Of a DNA stretch of 64,000 bases, positions 1 to 8,949 are shown one piece after another (position 1 is the stretch's first letter; every line of letters starts with the position of its first letter). Source of the DNA: Actinomycetes bacterium (lineage in GTDB: Bacteria; Actinomycetota; Actinomycetes; Mycobacteriales; Mycobacteriaceae). The translations under genes and the position numbers were made by a program. The stretch covers positions 62,001 to 126,000 of the forward strand of contig JAEZZR010000001.1 in the NCBI GenBank assembly GCA_023418505.1, in the 5' to 3' direction. Under the pieces are notes generated by a model, which worked only from the letters and a program-made list of their open reading frames with translations, searched no databases and was not told the origin of the DNA.

Positions 1-1336
1 ATTTTTCGGTGAGTTCCGCGTAACGCTGCGATGGCGTCTTGCCTGTGACAGCGAGGATCTCTGCAGCCAGTAGATCCATGATGATGCCGTCTTTATCGGT
101 AGACCAGACGGTTCCGTCGTGACGCAAGAACGATGCACCTGCAGACTCTTCACCACCAAAGCCCACGGTACCCGACAGCAACCCGGGAACAAACCACTTG
201 AAACCAACTGGAACCTCTACCAACTCGCGTCCGAGGGATTCAACCACGCGGTCGATCATCGAGGAGCTCACCAGCGTCTTGCCCACCGCGGTATTCGACC
301 CCCAACCTGGGCGGTGCGAGAACAAATATTCAATCGCAACTGCCAGGTAGTGGTTGGGATTCATCAAACCTGCATCTGGGGTGACGATGCCATGGCGATC
401 CGCATCGGCGTCGTTACCGGTAGCCAGGTCGTACTTATCGCGGTTGGAAATCAGCGAAGCCATGGCGTTGGGCGAAGAGCAATCCATGCGGATCTTGCCG
501 TCGGTATCCAGCGTCATGAATGGCCATGCTGGGTCCGTTTCCGGATTGACTACATCCAGATCCAACCCGTGGGTTTCAGCAATCGCAGCCCAGTAATCCA
601 CTGCTGCACCACCCATAGGATCGGCACCGATGCGCACACCAGCTTTGCGGATGGCTTCGATATCAATCACATTTGGCAGATCGGAGACGTAGTGATTGAG
701 GTAATCGAAGGCAACGATGTTGCTATCGCCGTCTTCAACCTGATGCTTCTTCACGCCGTCCATACCGTTGGCCAAGTACTCGTTGGCGCGAGCTGCAATC
801 CAATCAGTAGCTTCAGCATCAGCTGGACCGCCGTGAGGTGGGTTGTACTTGAAGCCACCATCGCGTGGCGGGTTGTGGGATGGGGTGACCACAATGCCGT
901 CGGCACGCTGTGGCGAATCCCCGGTTGGACCGCCTTCAAGCTCGGCGTTGTGGGTTAGAATCGCATGACTCACCGCAGGCGTTGGCGTAAAGCGATCATT
1001 CGAGTCCACCATCGTGGTAATGCCGTTAGCGCTGAGTACCTCGAGCGCAGACTTCGTGGCAGGCTCGCTGAGACCATGCGGATCCCGGCCAATATAGAGT
1101 GGCCCGGAAATCCCCTGCTCACTGCGGTAATCCACGATCGCCTGGGTTATCGCATGAATATGATCCTCGTTAAAAGCCCGATCGAAAGAAGAGCCCCGGT
1201 GACCGGAAGTACCGAAAGCTACCGCCTGATCTGGGTTAGAGGGATCCGGATGTAATTCGTAATAAGCAGCAACCAGTTTCTGAATATCGGTGAGATCTTC
1301 TGGTTTAGCCAGCTGTCCGGCACGTTCATGAACCAT
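1..1336 (-). CDS. pgm: Phosphoglucomutase, 3' end cut by window edge
   Basis: Interconverts glucose-1-phosphate and glucose-6-phosphate in the cytosol, linking glycolysis to glycogen and nucleotide-sugar synthesis. Translating the minus strand from ATG 1336 gives [19 protein letters not shown], then GTSGHRG, the phospho-serine loop TPSHNPP near residue 150 and the metal loop [10 protein letters not shown] near residue 295, all typical of the alpha-D-phosphohexomutase family. About 445 codons are visible; the family is usually near 550, so roughly 100 C-terminal residues lie outside the window. A GAGGA ribosome site precedes the chosen ATG. Plus-strand open frames here are antisense shadows. 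Confidence 0.93.
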   Translation of the reverse strand, partial: MVHERAGQLAKPEDLTDIQKLVAAYYELHPDPSNPDQAVAFGTSGHRGSSFDRAFNEDHIHAITQAIVDYRSEQGISGPLYIGRDPHGLSEPATKSALEVLSANGITTMVDSNDRFTPTPAVSHAILTHNAELEGGPTGDSPQRADGIVVTPSHNPPRDGGFKYNPPHGGPADAEATDWIAARANEYLANGMDGVKKHQVEDGDSNIVAFDYLNHYVSDLPNVIDIEAIRKAGVRIGADPMGGAAVDYWAAIAETHGLDLDVVNPETDPAWPFMTLDTDGKIRMDCSSPNAMASLISNRDKYDLATGNDADADRHGIVTPDAGLMNPNHYLAVAIEYLFSHRPGWGSNTAVGKTLVSSSMIDRVVESLGRELVEVPVGFKWFVPGLLSGTVGFGGEESAGASFLRHDGTVWSTDKDGIIMDLLAAEILAVTGKTPSQRYAELTEK

Positions 1337-1475
1337 GAATAGTCACGTCCTCACAAAGCGAAAGAAAGTTTCCCCTTCTAGTTTCCTCGCTTTTGTGAAG
1401 TTTCGCACCCCCTAGTTTTTCGGCTAGGTTCTTGGGAGCTGTTTCCGCTTCTCGCCGGAGCAGCTGGGAAAGAAG
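1337..1475. other. Intergenic between PDZ-Lon gene and pgm
   Basis: 139 bases with no coding frame I can support. It contains the ribosome site of pgm (GAGGA) and a short CCTAG/CTAGG inverted repeat around 1412-1430 that could form a weak hairpin after the PDZ-Lon gene. No convincing T-tract follows it. Confidence 0.4.
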
Positions 1476-2534
1476 CTACGGCTGGCAGCTAGGGGCGTCT
1501 TGGCTGGAACCATCAATCGCATCGAGTGCGTCTTGCAGCGTTTCCACCTTCACCAGCTGAGTATCACCGGCATCGGCGGTGAGTGCTTCGGCACAGTTTC
1601 CGGCAGGTACGAAGAACATCTCTGCCCCGTCGTCACGCGCAGCTACGATCTTGTGCGTAATACCGCCGATCTCGCCTACCGCACCGGAGGCATTAATGGT
1701 GCCGGTACCTGCGATCTTGCGGCCGCCAGTTAAATCACCTGGCGTTAATTTATCGATCACGCCCAGCGAAAGCATCAGACCCGCGGAAGGGCCACCCACA
1801 CCTGTGACGTTGTAGGAGATCTCGGCATCGCCGCCTGGTTGCACGGACATCGCGATACCGAGGTACCCCACCTGATCATCGGCAGGGCTTGGACCGAGCG
1901 TCACTTGCTCGTCGTACTCGCGACCGTCACGGCGTACGACGATTGTCACCTGGTCACCCGGCGCGAGTTTGGTAATTTCCGCGCGCACTTGCTCTGGTTG
2001 AGTGATGGGTTGGCCGGCGACGCTGACGATGACGTCGTTTTCCTCTAAGACCCCTTCGGCGGGAGCATCGTCGGTGACAAAAGCGACGGAAACTTCCGTA
2101 GGCAGTTCCAGCTGTCGCAGGGCAGCTGCAGTTGCATTGGCTTCGGAATCAGCGAAGGCTACCGCATTGCGCTGTTGAAATTCATCAGTAGAAACCCCAG
2201 GCGGAAAAAGCGTTTCAATCGGAACCACAGTGCGTTCCCGATCCACCCACAATCCCAGTACCTGTGGCAGGGTGATCTGGTGGTAAACCGACACCGTAGT
2301 CATTTCCAGCTGCCCAGTAGCCGAATCGCCACTATCGCCGTCCGGAGTATCGATGCCTTCAATTTCGATCACCGGTTTACCGTCGTTAGTGCCCAACACA
2401 TCGAACAGCGGTCCGGGACCTTCGGCGGCGAACGGCACGGTTGCGGAAGGCAACGTCATTACTACCCCCAGAGCAAGTACCGGGAGCGCTCCTACGCCAG
2501 CTGTAACTAATCGACGGTTCACGCTGAAGAACAT
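1476..2534 (-). CDS. Membrane-anchored PDZ and Lon-type serine protease (YlbL family)
   Basis: Predicted extracytoplasmic protease held by one N-terminal membrane segment (about residues 12-32). A central PDZ domain (about 130-210, with EGVLEENDVIVSVAGQPI) is followed by a Lon S16-type proteolytic domain. The Ser of the Ser-Lys dyad is in GPSAGLML and the Lys in ITHKIVAA. The length of 352 aa fits the actinobacterial family (M. tuberculosis Rv3194c type). The start is ATG 2534 behind AGGTGGGG. It diverges from the DUF2342 gene, as in mycobacteria. The substrate is not known from the sequence. Confidence 0.88.
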   Translation of the reverse strand: MFFSVNRRLVTAGVGALPVLALGVVMTLPSATVPFAAEGPGPLFDVLGTNDGKPVIEIEGIDTPDGDSGDSATGQLEMTTVSVYHQITLPQVLGLWVDRERTVVPIETLFPPGVSTDEFQQRNAVAFADSEANATAAALRQLELPTEVSVAFVTDDAPAEGVLEENDVIVSVAGQPITQPEQVRAEITKLAPGDQVTIVVRRDGREYDEQVTLGPSPADDQVGYLGIAMSVQPGGDAEISYNVTGVGGPSAGLMLSLGVIDKLTPGDLTGGRKIAGTGTINASGAVGEIGGITHKIVAARDDGAEMFFVPAGNCAEALTADAGDTQLVKVETLQDALDAIDGSSQDAPSCQP

Positions 2535-2615
2535 TACCCCACCTGCGCAGTATTACTTACGTGTTACTAGTGATAGTAAACAGGCCTGTACCGAAAATCG
2601 TCTACGGTGGGATTC

Positions 2616-4157
2616 ATGGCAGACGATAAATTTGGCTTTAATCCTCGTGGTAACTCGGACGACGATTCCGAGAACAACCAGAACAACCGCGATAACGAAT
2701 CTGAAAACCCCCAGGGCAATGATCCTTTCGCTAATTTTTTTGGTGGCACCTTCGGAGGTTCCAATAGCGGCCCTGGTGGTTCCGGTGGTGGTTCCGGTGC
2801 GGACTTTAATATCTTCGGCATCCCACTTTTCGGCGGTATGCCCGGTGGAGCTAATTCGAACTCTGGCACGGGGGCAGGCAATTCCGGCGCCGGTTCCCAG
2901 CCGAACCTTGGCGATATTTTGAACCAATTCGGCCAGATGCTCTCTGGGATGGGGCAGAATTTAGAGTCTTCGGGTCCGGTTAATTACTCCATTGCTCAGC
3001 GCGTGGCGGCACAGAATTTGGGTTCCGCCAACCCGGTGCGCGATTCGCAGCACACCGCGGCCTCTGATGCCGTACGTCTTAGTGAGCTTTGGCTTGACGA
3101 CGCCACTGCCCTACCTGCCGGCGCAAACCGCACTGAGGCTTGGAATAAGAAGCAGTGGTTAGAGCACACCATGCCTACCTGGCAGCGTTTAGTAGATCCC
3201 ATCGCCAAGCGGATGGCTGAGGCTTCTACAGAGGCAGTACCCGAAGAAGCTCGCCAGATGATCGGCCCTATGCTGCAGATGATGAATCAAATGAATGCAG
3301 CGAGCTATGGCACTCAGCTGGGTGCTGCTTTAGCTGATCTAGCGAAGACTTCGCTGACCAGTACTGATCTTGGCTTGCCGTTGTATGTGACCGAAGCTGC
3401 CGTGCTGTTGCCCGGCCATATTAGCGACGCCGCCGAAGAACTCGAGCTCAGTGGCCGCGAGCTGATGGTTTACGCTGCAGCGCGCGAAGCAGCTCATCAG
3501 CGTCTCTATCATCATGTGCCATGGCTGGTAGAGCGCATGCTCTCATCGGTAGCCGAATACGCTGATGGTCTGGTGATTGATTACTCCAGCATGGAGGAAG
3601 CAGCACGTTCGATTGATCCGGAGGCACTCCAGGATCCATCGCGCATCCAAGAGGCCATGGCGAATATGCAGAACATGGATCTGTCGCCGAAGATCTCCAG
3701 TGTGAACCAGCGGGCCCGCAGCCGCTTCGAAACCTTGCTCGCGCTCGTCGAAGGCTGGGTTGAAGTTGTGGTTTCTGATGCGCTTTCAGAGCGCCTACCT
3801 GGTTTTGCACAGATCGACGAAGCTTGGCGACGTCGTTCGGTCACCCAGAACGTGGAAGCTACCTTACAAAAGGTCACTGGTATCGATCTTGGAGCGCCAA
3901 AGATTCGGGCAGCTACGGATTTGTGGCGTCGCCTCGAAGTTGCGGTGGGTACCAAGCGTCGCGACGAAGTGTGGGATCACCCAGACTTCCTACCAGTAGC
4001 CGAGGATCTGGATGATTCTGCCGCATTCATCGATTCCGTGCTGGGTGGCAATGAATCCGATGATTTCGACCCAATCGCAGAACTTGAAGAGCAGCTACGC
4101 AAGGAATCGGATGAGGCTGACTCCGATAAAGACGGCGAAGACAACCGCGAAAACTAA
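2616..4157 (+). CDS. DUF2342 family putative zinc-dependent metalloprotease
   Basis: Actinobacterial conserved protein (Rv3195 type). The first ~115 residues are Asn/Gly/Ser-rich and low complexity. The folded part follows, with the family signature REAAHQRLYHHVPWLVERM, a zincin-like helix without a classical HExxH, then an acidic tail. An upstream in-frame GTG at 2607 exists, but ATG 2616 (MADDKFGFN) is preferred because GGTGGG sits just before it. It lies between the divergent PDZ-Lon gene and a convergent metallopeptidase, as in mycobacteria. Metalloprotease activity is inferred from family naming; the biological role is unknown. Confidence 0.85.
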   Translation: MADDKFGFNPRGNSDDDSENNQNNRDNESENPQGNDPFANFFGGTFGGSNSGPGGSGGGSGADFNIFGIPLFGGMPGGANSNSGTGAGNSGAGSQPNLGDILNQFGQMLSGMGQNLESSGPVNYSIAQRVAAQNLGSANPVRDSQHTAASDAVRLSELWLDDATALPAGANRTEAWNKKQWLEHTMPTWQRLVDPIAKRMAEASTEAVPEEARQMIGPMLQMMNQMNAASYGTQLGAALADLAKTSLTSTDLGLPLYVTEAAVLLPGHISDAAEELELSGRELMVYAAAREAAHQRLYHHVPWLVERMLSSVAEYADGLVIDYSSMEEAARSIDPEALQDPSRIQEAMANMQNMDLSPKISSVNQRARSRFETLLALVEGWVEVVVSDALSERLPGFAQIDEAWRRRSVTQNVEATLQKVTGIDLGAPKIRAATDLWRRLEVAVGTKRRDEVWDHPDFLPVAEDLDDSAAFIDSVLGGNESDDFDPIAELEEQLRKESDEADSDKDGEDNREN

Positions 4158-4182
4158 GTTCGCAGTTTGAGCATTAAGCCCG

Positions 4183-4731
4183 CTAGCTGCCGGAGGCTCC
4201 CCAGCGTTGGTAGGCCTCTAGGTAGCCGCGGGCTTTTTCGTGCTGAGGAGCGCGCGCTGCCCACTGCCAAAACTCGTCTGAATGCCCTCCTTCAACGAAT
4301 GTATGCACAAGCTCGTGGACGATGACGTCGTCAAGCACATATTCCGGAACCTCAGCCAGGCGGTGCGAGATCCTAATCCGCGCGGGGTCGCCAGAAACGG
4401 AAGCCCAACGGCGCGACATGTTTTTGACCCATTTAATGGAATCGAAAGACGCACGACCTTCGAGTACCTGCTGGTTCAGCCAGCGTGCCCGGCGACGAAG
4501 CACCTCGTTATCCAACTGCTGACCAGCAGAATTGCCTACCTTCTTCTTCACGCGGCGCACCATTTCAGCGACTTGCTTGCGCTCTTCGGTGGCACTCATA
4601 TCGGCGGGCACCATCACCACAACGCGGTTTCCTTCGGCGCGCGCAGAGACAGTACGGCGGCGGCGTTTGGAACGGCGAACCTCAACGTCATCCCCATAAT
4701 CGGGGTGGGCTGTGGTTCGTTTCGCGCTCAT
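4183..4731 (-). CDS. YgjP-like (DUF45) M48-type metallopeptidase
   Basis: Small cytosolic putative zinc metallopeptidase of 182 aa. The C-terminal part holds HELVHTFVEGGHSDEFW: HExxH supplies two zinc ligands and the catalytic Glu, and a third His follows in GGHSDEFW, the arrangement of the YgjP/WLM group. The N-terminal part is basic (RRSKRRRRT), with a helical charged middle. It is convergent with the DUF2342 gene (25-base gap) and divergent from the ThiF-like gene. Substrate unknown. The ribosome site before ATG 4731 is weak. Confidence 0.85.
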   Translation of the reverse strand: MSAKRTTAHPDYGDDVEVRRSKRRRRTVSARAEGNRVVVMVPADMSATEERKQVAEMVRRVKKKVGNSAGQQLDNEVLRRRARWLNQQVLEGRASFDSIKWVKNMSRRWASVSGDPARIRISHRLAEVPEYVLDDVIVHELVHTFVEGGHSDEFWQWAARAPQHEKARGYLEAYQRWGASGS

Positions 4732-4770
4732 GCTTTACCAGCCTAGCGACTTTTCGGTAAAAACTTACCT

Positions 4771-5724
4771 ATGGGGGAAAATAAGCTTTTAGCGAAAGCA
4801 CCTGCTGGGGGAAATTTAGTTCCGGGCGCTATCCACGCTATCCAGTTACGTCCCGATGTCGCGGTATTGCTGCGCCCACCGGGCAACCGCATCCAACTGG
4901 GGATCGATCCTGCTACCTCTGTGGTTTTCGAACTTCCCGTCACAAGCGCTGCGGTAGCTCGGGCGATTTGGGCCGCGTTTAAAGCTAATGCGGAGCAAAG
5001 CACGACCCACTCTCCTAGCGAACTCTGCCTGCACACCCAACTGTGCGCTGCTGGTCTGGAAGAAACCTACGTATCCCAGCTGACCTGCGAACTACACCAG
5101 TTGGGATTCCTCGAACAGCCCCTCCGCCACAATCACATCACAGTGATTGGCCGCGACCAGCTCCGCTTCCGGCTCTACGATCTGCTGCGCAGCCGCAACA
5201 CCAACATCCAGGCACGAGGGCTAAGCCAGCAACTGCCAACCTGGCTATCGAATACTCCGGTGCACCACATCGGTACTGCTGTCATCACCGGCTGCGAGGT
5301 AATCAGCCCGGATCTGGCAGCTATCCTCTGGTCCCGGCGCATTCCTCATCTGTTCGCCAATATCCGCGACAACATCGGCATCATCGGCCCGCTGGTTACT
5401 CCCCCGGTTGCGCCATGTTCCTTTTGCCTAGAGTGCCACCGAATGGAAGAAGACTCCGCGCGCGAAAACCTCGCCCTCCAGCTGCAAAACCGCATTTTGC
5501 CCGCACGCAAAGAAGTAATCCTGGCAACGGCAACAGTATTGGCCGCACAGCTGCTACCCGGGCTGATCACCCCTACCGAAGGCAACCGCGTGCCCGGGTT
5601 CGGATTCCAGGGCTGCTTTACGACGGTAGACCTCGCCGCATTATCCGTAACGCAGCAGCCACTGATCCCTCACCCCACGTGTCCGGTATGTGCCGATACG
5701 ATTGCCAATACCTCGTCGCCATAG
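4771..5724 (+). CDS. ThiF/cyclodehydratase-like protein (Rv3196 type)
   Basis: 317-aa protein resembling the ThiF-like 'bacteriocin biosynthesis cyclodehydratase' proteins kept beside uvrD2 in actinobacteria. Visible features are a central segment AVITGCEVISPDLAAILW, then GIIGPLVTPPVAPCSFCLECHRMEED and a C-terminal CPVC. The Cys clusters (CxxCxxC and CxxC) look like the structural zinc site of E1-like enzymes. I do not see a full ATP-binding GxGxxG, so activity is doubtful. Residue level function and substrate are unknown. No clear ribosome site precedes ATG 4771. Its last 55 bases overlap the 3' end of uvrD2 on the other strand. Confidence 0.7.
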   Translation: MGENKLLAKAPAGGNLVPGAIHAIQLRPDVAVLLRPPGNRIQLGIDPATSVVFELPVTSAAVARAIWAAFKANAEQSTTHSPSELCLHTQLCAAGLEETYVSQLTCELHQLGFLEQPLRHNHITVIGRDQLRFRLYDLLRSRNTNIQARGLSQQLPTWLSNTPVHHIGTAVITGCEVISPDLAAILWSRRIPHLFANIRDNIGIIGPLVTPPVAPCSFCLECHRMEEDSARENLALQLQNRILPARKEVILATATVLAAQLLPGLITPTEGNRVPGFGFQGCFTTVDLAALSVTQQPLIPHPTCPVCADTIANTSSP

Positions 5725-7772
5725 TGTTCTACCTTCGCCGGCCCAATGCCCGGGATTTCCAACAGCTGGCCTACTTCTGTGGGCTGGAATGCAGCGATGG
5801 CTTTTAAGGACACATCGGTTAGCACCACAAATGCGGGAACCGACATCGCTCGCGCCGTTTCGATCCGCCACGCGCGCAGCAGCTCGAAGAGCTCGACATC
5901 CACTGGGCTCTCGCAATCCTCGCAGGTACCTAGTGCGACTTCTTCATTAGTGCTCAATGGCTTGCGGCACTGCGAACACACCTTGGTGGTGCCTTTACGC
6001 TTACGACGGGAGCTGGCTGCTGTATCCGATTGGCTACCCAGCACGTTGATCTCTAGTTGATCGAAGAAGCGGGAACGTCGTCGGCTAGCTCTGCCTCCTT
6101 CTTGGCGCGCTAATGCCCAAGACAGTTCCAACTTCATGCGGGCGCGGGTAATACCCACGTAAAGCAAGCGGCGTTCTTCCTCCACGGCTTCGGACGTGTC
6201 TCCCTTTTTCAAGGCGTGCTGGATGGGCAGGTTGCCGTCGACCAGCCCGATAATGAACACCGCGTCCCACTCCAAGCCTTTCGCGGCGTGGAGGCTGGCC
6301 AGGGTGACCTCTTCGATGGCCGGGGTGTGCTGGGCTTCCTGGCGGGTGCGCACTTGTCCGAGCAGACCTTGGATCGTCACTTGTGGGTGGACGTGAATGA
6401 TGTCTTCGCACATGTGGAAAAACGCGGTTAACGACTGCCAGCGTTCCCGTGCTTCGGCACCTTCGGGTTCTTTGTCACTTAAACCCAGCGTGGTTAAATC
6501 TTTGCGGATCAGATCGCGCAGCTGCGCACCGGTAGCTTTGTTGGCCAAAGGCTTGCGAGCAGCCCGGGTAAGAGCACTGATCGATTCGCGGATTTCCGGG
6601 CGCTGGTAAAAGCCATCGCCACCGTGGACGTTATAAGCAATACCGGCTTCGGCCAGTGCCTGTTCGATATGCGCACTCTGAGCATTAATGCGATACAGCA
6701 CAGCTATTTCACTCGGGCGAGTGCCCGCATCGATTAGCCGTTTGATCTGCATTGCTACCAGGCGGGCTTCGGTTGGCTCATCCGGATATTCGGTGAAACC
6801 TGGTTCCGGGCCGGTATCGCGCTGGCCAATGAGCTGTAATTTCGACGCAGCAATCCGCCCCGAGGCCTGGGCAATCACGCGATTAGCTAGATCGACTACC
6901 TGTGGGGTGGAGCGGTAGTCGCGTTGCAGCCGCACAACCGTGGCGTGATCATATTTCCGCGAGAAGTTCACCAAATAATCCGGGGTTGCTCCGGTAAAGG
7001 AATAGATGGTCTGGTTGGCATCGCCCACGACGGTCAGATCATCGCGATCGCCGAGCCAAGCGTCCAATACTCGCTGTTGCAGCGGGGTGACATCCTGATA
7101 CTCATCGACCACGAAGCTGCGATATTGGGCACGGAATTCTTCGGCTACGGCACGGGAATTTTCGATGGCTCCGACGGTGTGCAGCAGTACGTCGTCGAAG
7201 TCCAGCAGCATTGCGTCAGGTTGGGATTTCAAATCCTCGTAGACACGGTAAGCCAGGGAGATTTTCTCTGGATTTGCCGGCGGAGTGCGGTGGTGAGTCT
7301 TCAATGCTGCTTCGTAGCTTTGTGGCGTAACGAGCGTGGATTTCGCCCATTCGATCTCACCGAGCACATCACGGACGGTTTCTTTACTGCCATCCAAGCC
7401 CACTTTGCGCACTGCTTGGCCAACAATGGGGAATTTGTTGTCTATCAGCCGCCACGGCAGGTTACCCGCTACTTGAGGCCAAAAATACTGCAGCTGTTTC
7501 AACGCAGCCGAGTGGAAGGTTCGGGTTTGCACTCCGGGCGTTCCCATCACCGCCAGCCGCTGGCGCATTTCTTCGGCAGCACGCCGGGTAAAAGTAACAG
7601 CCAGAATCTTGCGGGGCTGCACAAAACCGGTATCAATCAGGTGGTGAATCCGGTGGGTGATGGTACGAGTTTTACCGGTCCCAGCACCTGCCAAGATGCA
7701 TACCGGTCCCAGAGGAGCTTCCACAGCTGCGCGCTGGTCTTCATCAAGCGCAGATAAATCAAGAGCGGCCAC
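5670..7772 (-). CDS. uvrD2: ATP-dependent 3'-5' DNA helicase UvrD2 with HRDC domain
   Basis: Superfamily 1A helicase for DNA repair. Order: Walker A GAGTGKT near residue 30, DEYQDVTPLQ (motif II), GDANQTIYSF (III), the QRDYRST region (IV), HAAKGLEWDAVFI (V) and EERRLLYVGITRA (VI). A four-Cys cluster CSQCRKPL...CEDC follows, then a C-terminal HRDC domain. This is the actinobacterial UvrD2 architecture (700 aa, as Rv3198c). It is the last gene of a minus-strand run adnA-adnB-K+ channel-uvrD2. Its 3' end overlaps the convergent ThiF-like gene by 55 bases. Confidence 0.95.
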   Translation of the reverse strand: MAALDLSALDEDQRAAVEAPLGPVCILAGAGTGKTRTITHRIHHLIDTGFVQPRKILAVTFTRRAAEEMRQRLAVMGTPGVQTRTFHSAALKQLQYFWPQVAGNLPWRLIDNKFPIVGQAVRKVGLDGSKETVRDVLGEIEWAKSTLVTPQSYEAALKTHHRTPPANPEKISLAYRVYEDLKSQPDAMLLDFDDVLLHTVGAIENSRAVAEEFRAQYRSFVVDEYQDVTPLQQRVLDAWLGDRDDLTVVGDANQTIYSFTGATPDYLVNFSRKYDHATVVRLQRDYRSTPQVVDLANRVIAQASGRIAASKLQLIGQRDTGPEPGFTEYPDEPTEARLVAMQIKRLIDAGTRPSEIAVLYRINAQSAHIEQALAEAGIAYNVHGGDGFYQRPEIRESISALTRAARKPLANKATGAQLRDLIRKDLTTLGLSDKEPEGAEARERWQSLTAFFHMCEDIIHVHPQVTIQGLLGQVRTRQEAQHTPAIEEVTLASLHAAKGLEWDAVFIIGLVDGNLPIQHALKKGDTSEAVEEERRLLYVGITRARMKLELSWALARQEGGRASRRRSRFFDQLEINVLGSQSDTAASSRRKRKGTTKVCSQCRKPLSTNEEVALGTCEDCESPVDVELFELLRAWRIETARAMSVPAFVVLTDVSLKAIAAFQPTEVGQLLEIPGIGPAKVEHYGDEVLAIVSAHTGHVG

Positions 7773-7814
7773 TAATTAAGTATTTCCCTTTCCCCGAGAC
7801 GCAATCTGAACGAT

Positions 7815-8897
7815 CTATTTCGGTTCGGTTTCCGCTTCGTCGCTGTACACACGACGCACGTACAGCAGACGGTCGCCGGGCTCTACGGATTCACAGTCTG
7901 GTGAATCAATTCGGTACAGCTCGCTAGAGCGCACCACGCCAAGCACAATATCGGCCAAGTGACGAGGGTTGGCGCCCACTTCTTCTTCGGTAATCAATCG
8001 TTCCGCCACCGAGAAGCCTTCATCTGGGCTGAGCAAGTCTTCCATCATCTCCACCACAGATGGCGTCACGGTTGCTAGCCCCAGCATTCGGCCAGCGGTT
8101 TCGGACGAAATCACCACCTGATCGGCACCAGATTGTGCGAGCAAGTGACGATTTTCCGATTCACGCACTGAGGCCACGATCGTCGCTCCGGGAGCGAGCT
8201 CACGGACCGACAAGGTAACCAGCACGGCCGTATCGTCCTTGTTCGGAGCAATCACCACACTGCGGGCGCGCGGGATACCGGCTAGTTTCAACACGTCGGA
8301 TTTTGTCGCTGATCCATGGACGGTTACCAGCCCGGCGTTGCTGGCGCGCTCTAGGGCTAACTTATCGGTATCAATAACAACGATCTGGCTGGGGTTTACC
8401 CCATCGGCCAACAGTGCCGTCACTGCAGAGCGGCCTTTGGTGCCAAATCCGATCACAACAGTGTGGTTACGCAATGACTTTCTCCAGCTTCTAATTTGCA
8501 GTGCTTTGCGGGACTCTTCGGTAAGAACTGTCAGGGTAGTACCAACCAACAGCGCCAGGAAGATCACTCGTAGTGGCGTGATTACCAAGATGTTGACGAT
8601 TCGTGCCTGGTTTGTCACCGGCACGATGTCACCATAACCGGTGGTAGAAAGGCTGACCGCGGCGTAATACAGTGCATCAACAAAGTCGATGTGCTCGCTA
8701 TAACCATCACCATCGGCATATACCACCAGGGCTGCGATCAGCATTAGGCCGATCGCATAAGCCAACCTGCGGATAATTAACCGCCACGGCCCTTTGGCGC
8801 TGGGTTGGGGAATGCCAATAACGCCAAGCAGCGCGTGATCGGGTAAGTCGTTGAGTTCGACATCCGAGGTAAAGCGGTTACGAATCCGGTTCCTCAA
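7815..8897 (-). CDS. Two-TM potassium channel with RCK (TrkA-N) domain
   Basis: Inner-membrane K+ channel subunit. Two membrane segments (about 45-65 and 105-130) flank a pore loop with the selectivity filter TTGYGD. A cytosolic RCK module follows with a Rossmann motif VVIGFGTKGRSAV and a TrkA-C-like end. Length is 360 aa, as for Rv3200c, its mycobacterial counterpart in the same position. The longest frame begins with TTG 8897 (LRNRIRNRF) and no strong ribosome site is seen, so the start is uncertain. It sits 52 bases after adnB; the neighbouring nudC of mycobacteria is absent. Confidence 0.88.
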   Translation of the reverse strand: MRNRIRNRFTSDVELNDLPDHALLGVIGIPQPSAKGPWRLIIRRLAYAIGLMLIAALVVYADGDGYSEHIDFVDALYYAAVSLSTTGYGDIVPVTNQARIVNILVITPLRVIFLALLVGTTLTVLTEESRKALQIRSWRKSLRNHTVVIGFGTKGRSAVTALLADGVNPSQIVVIDTDKLALERASNAGLVTVHGSATKSDVLKLAGIPRARSVVIAPNKDDTAVLVTLSVRELAPGATIVASVRESENRHLLAQSGADQVVISSETAGRMLGLATVTPSVVEMMEDLLSPDEGFSVAERLITEEEVGANPRHLADIVLGVVRSSELYRIDSPDCESVEPGDRLLYVRRVYSDEAETEPK

Positions 8898-8949
8898 GAG
8901 CTATCTCGTCTTCCAGTTCTCGGTAGTGGCGTTTTCTAATGTGGCGATC

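Noticed and set aside
119..958. 279-codon plus-strand frame
   Set aside because: Antisense shadow of pgm, whose minus-strand product shows all phosphoglucomutase motifs.
2553..2927. 124-codon minus-strand frame over the DUF2342 start
   Set aside because: Complement of the low-complexity Gly/Asn-rich N-terminus; no supporting signals.
6924..7757. 277-codon plus-strand frame
   Set aside because: Antisense to the uvrD2 N-terminal motor domain; composition is not protein-like.
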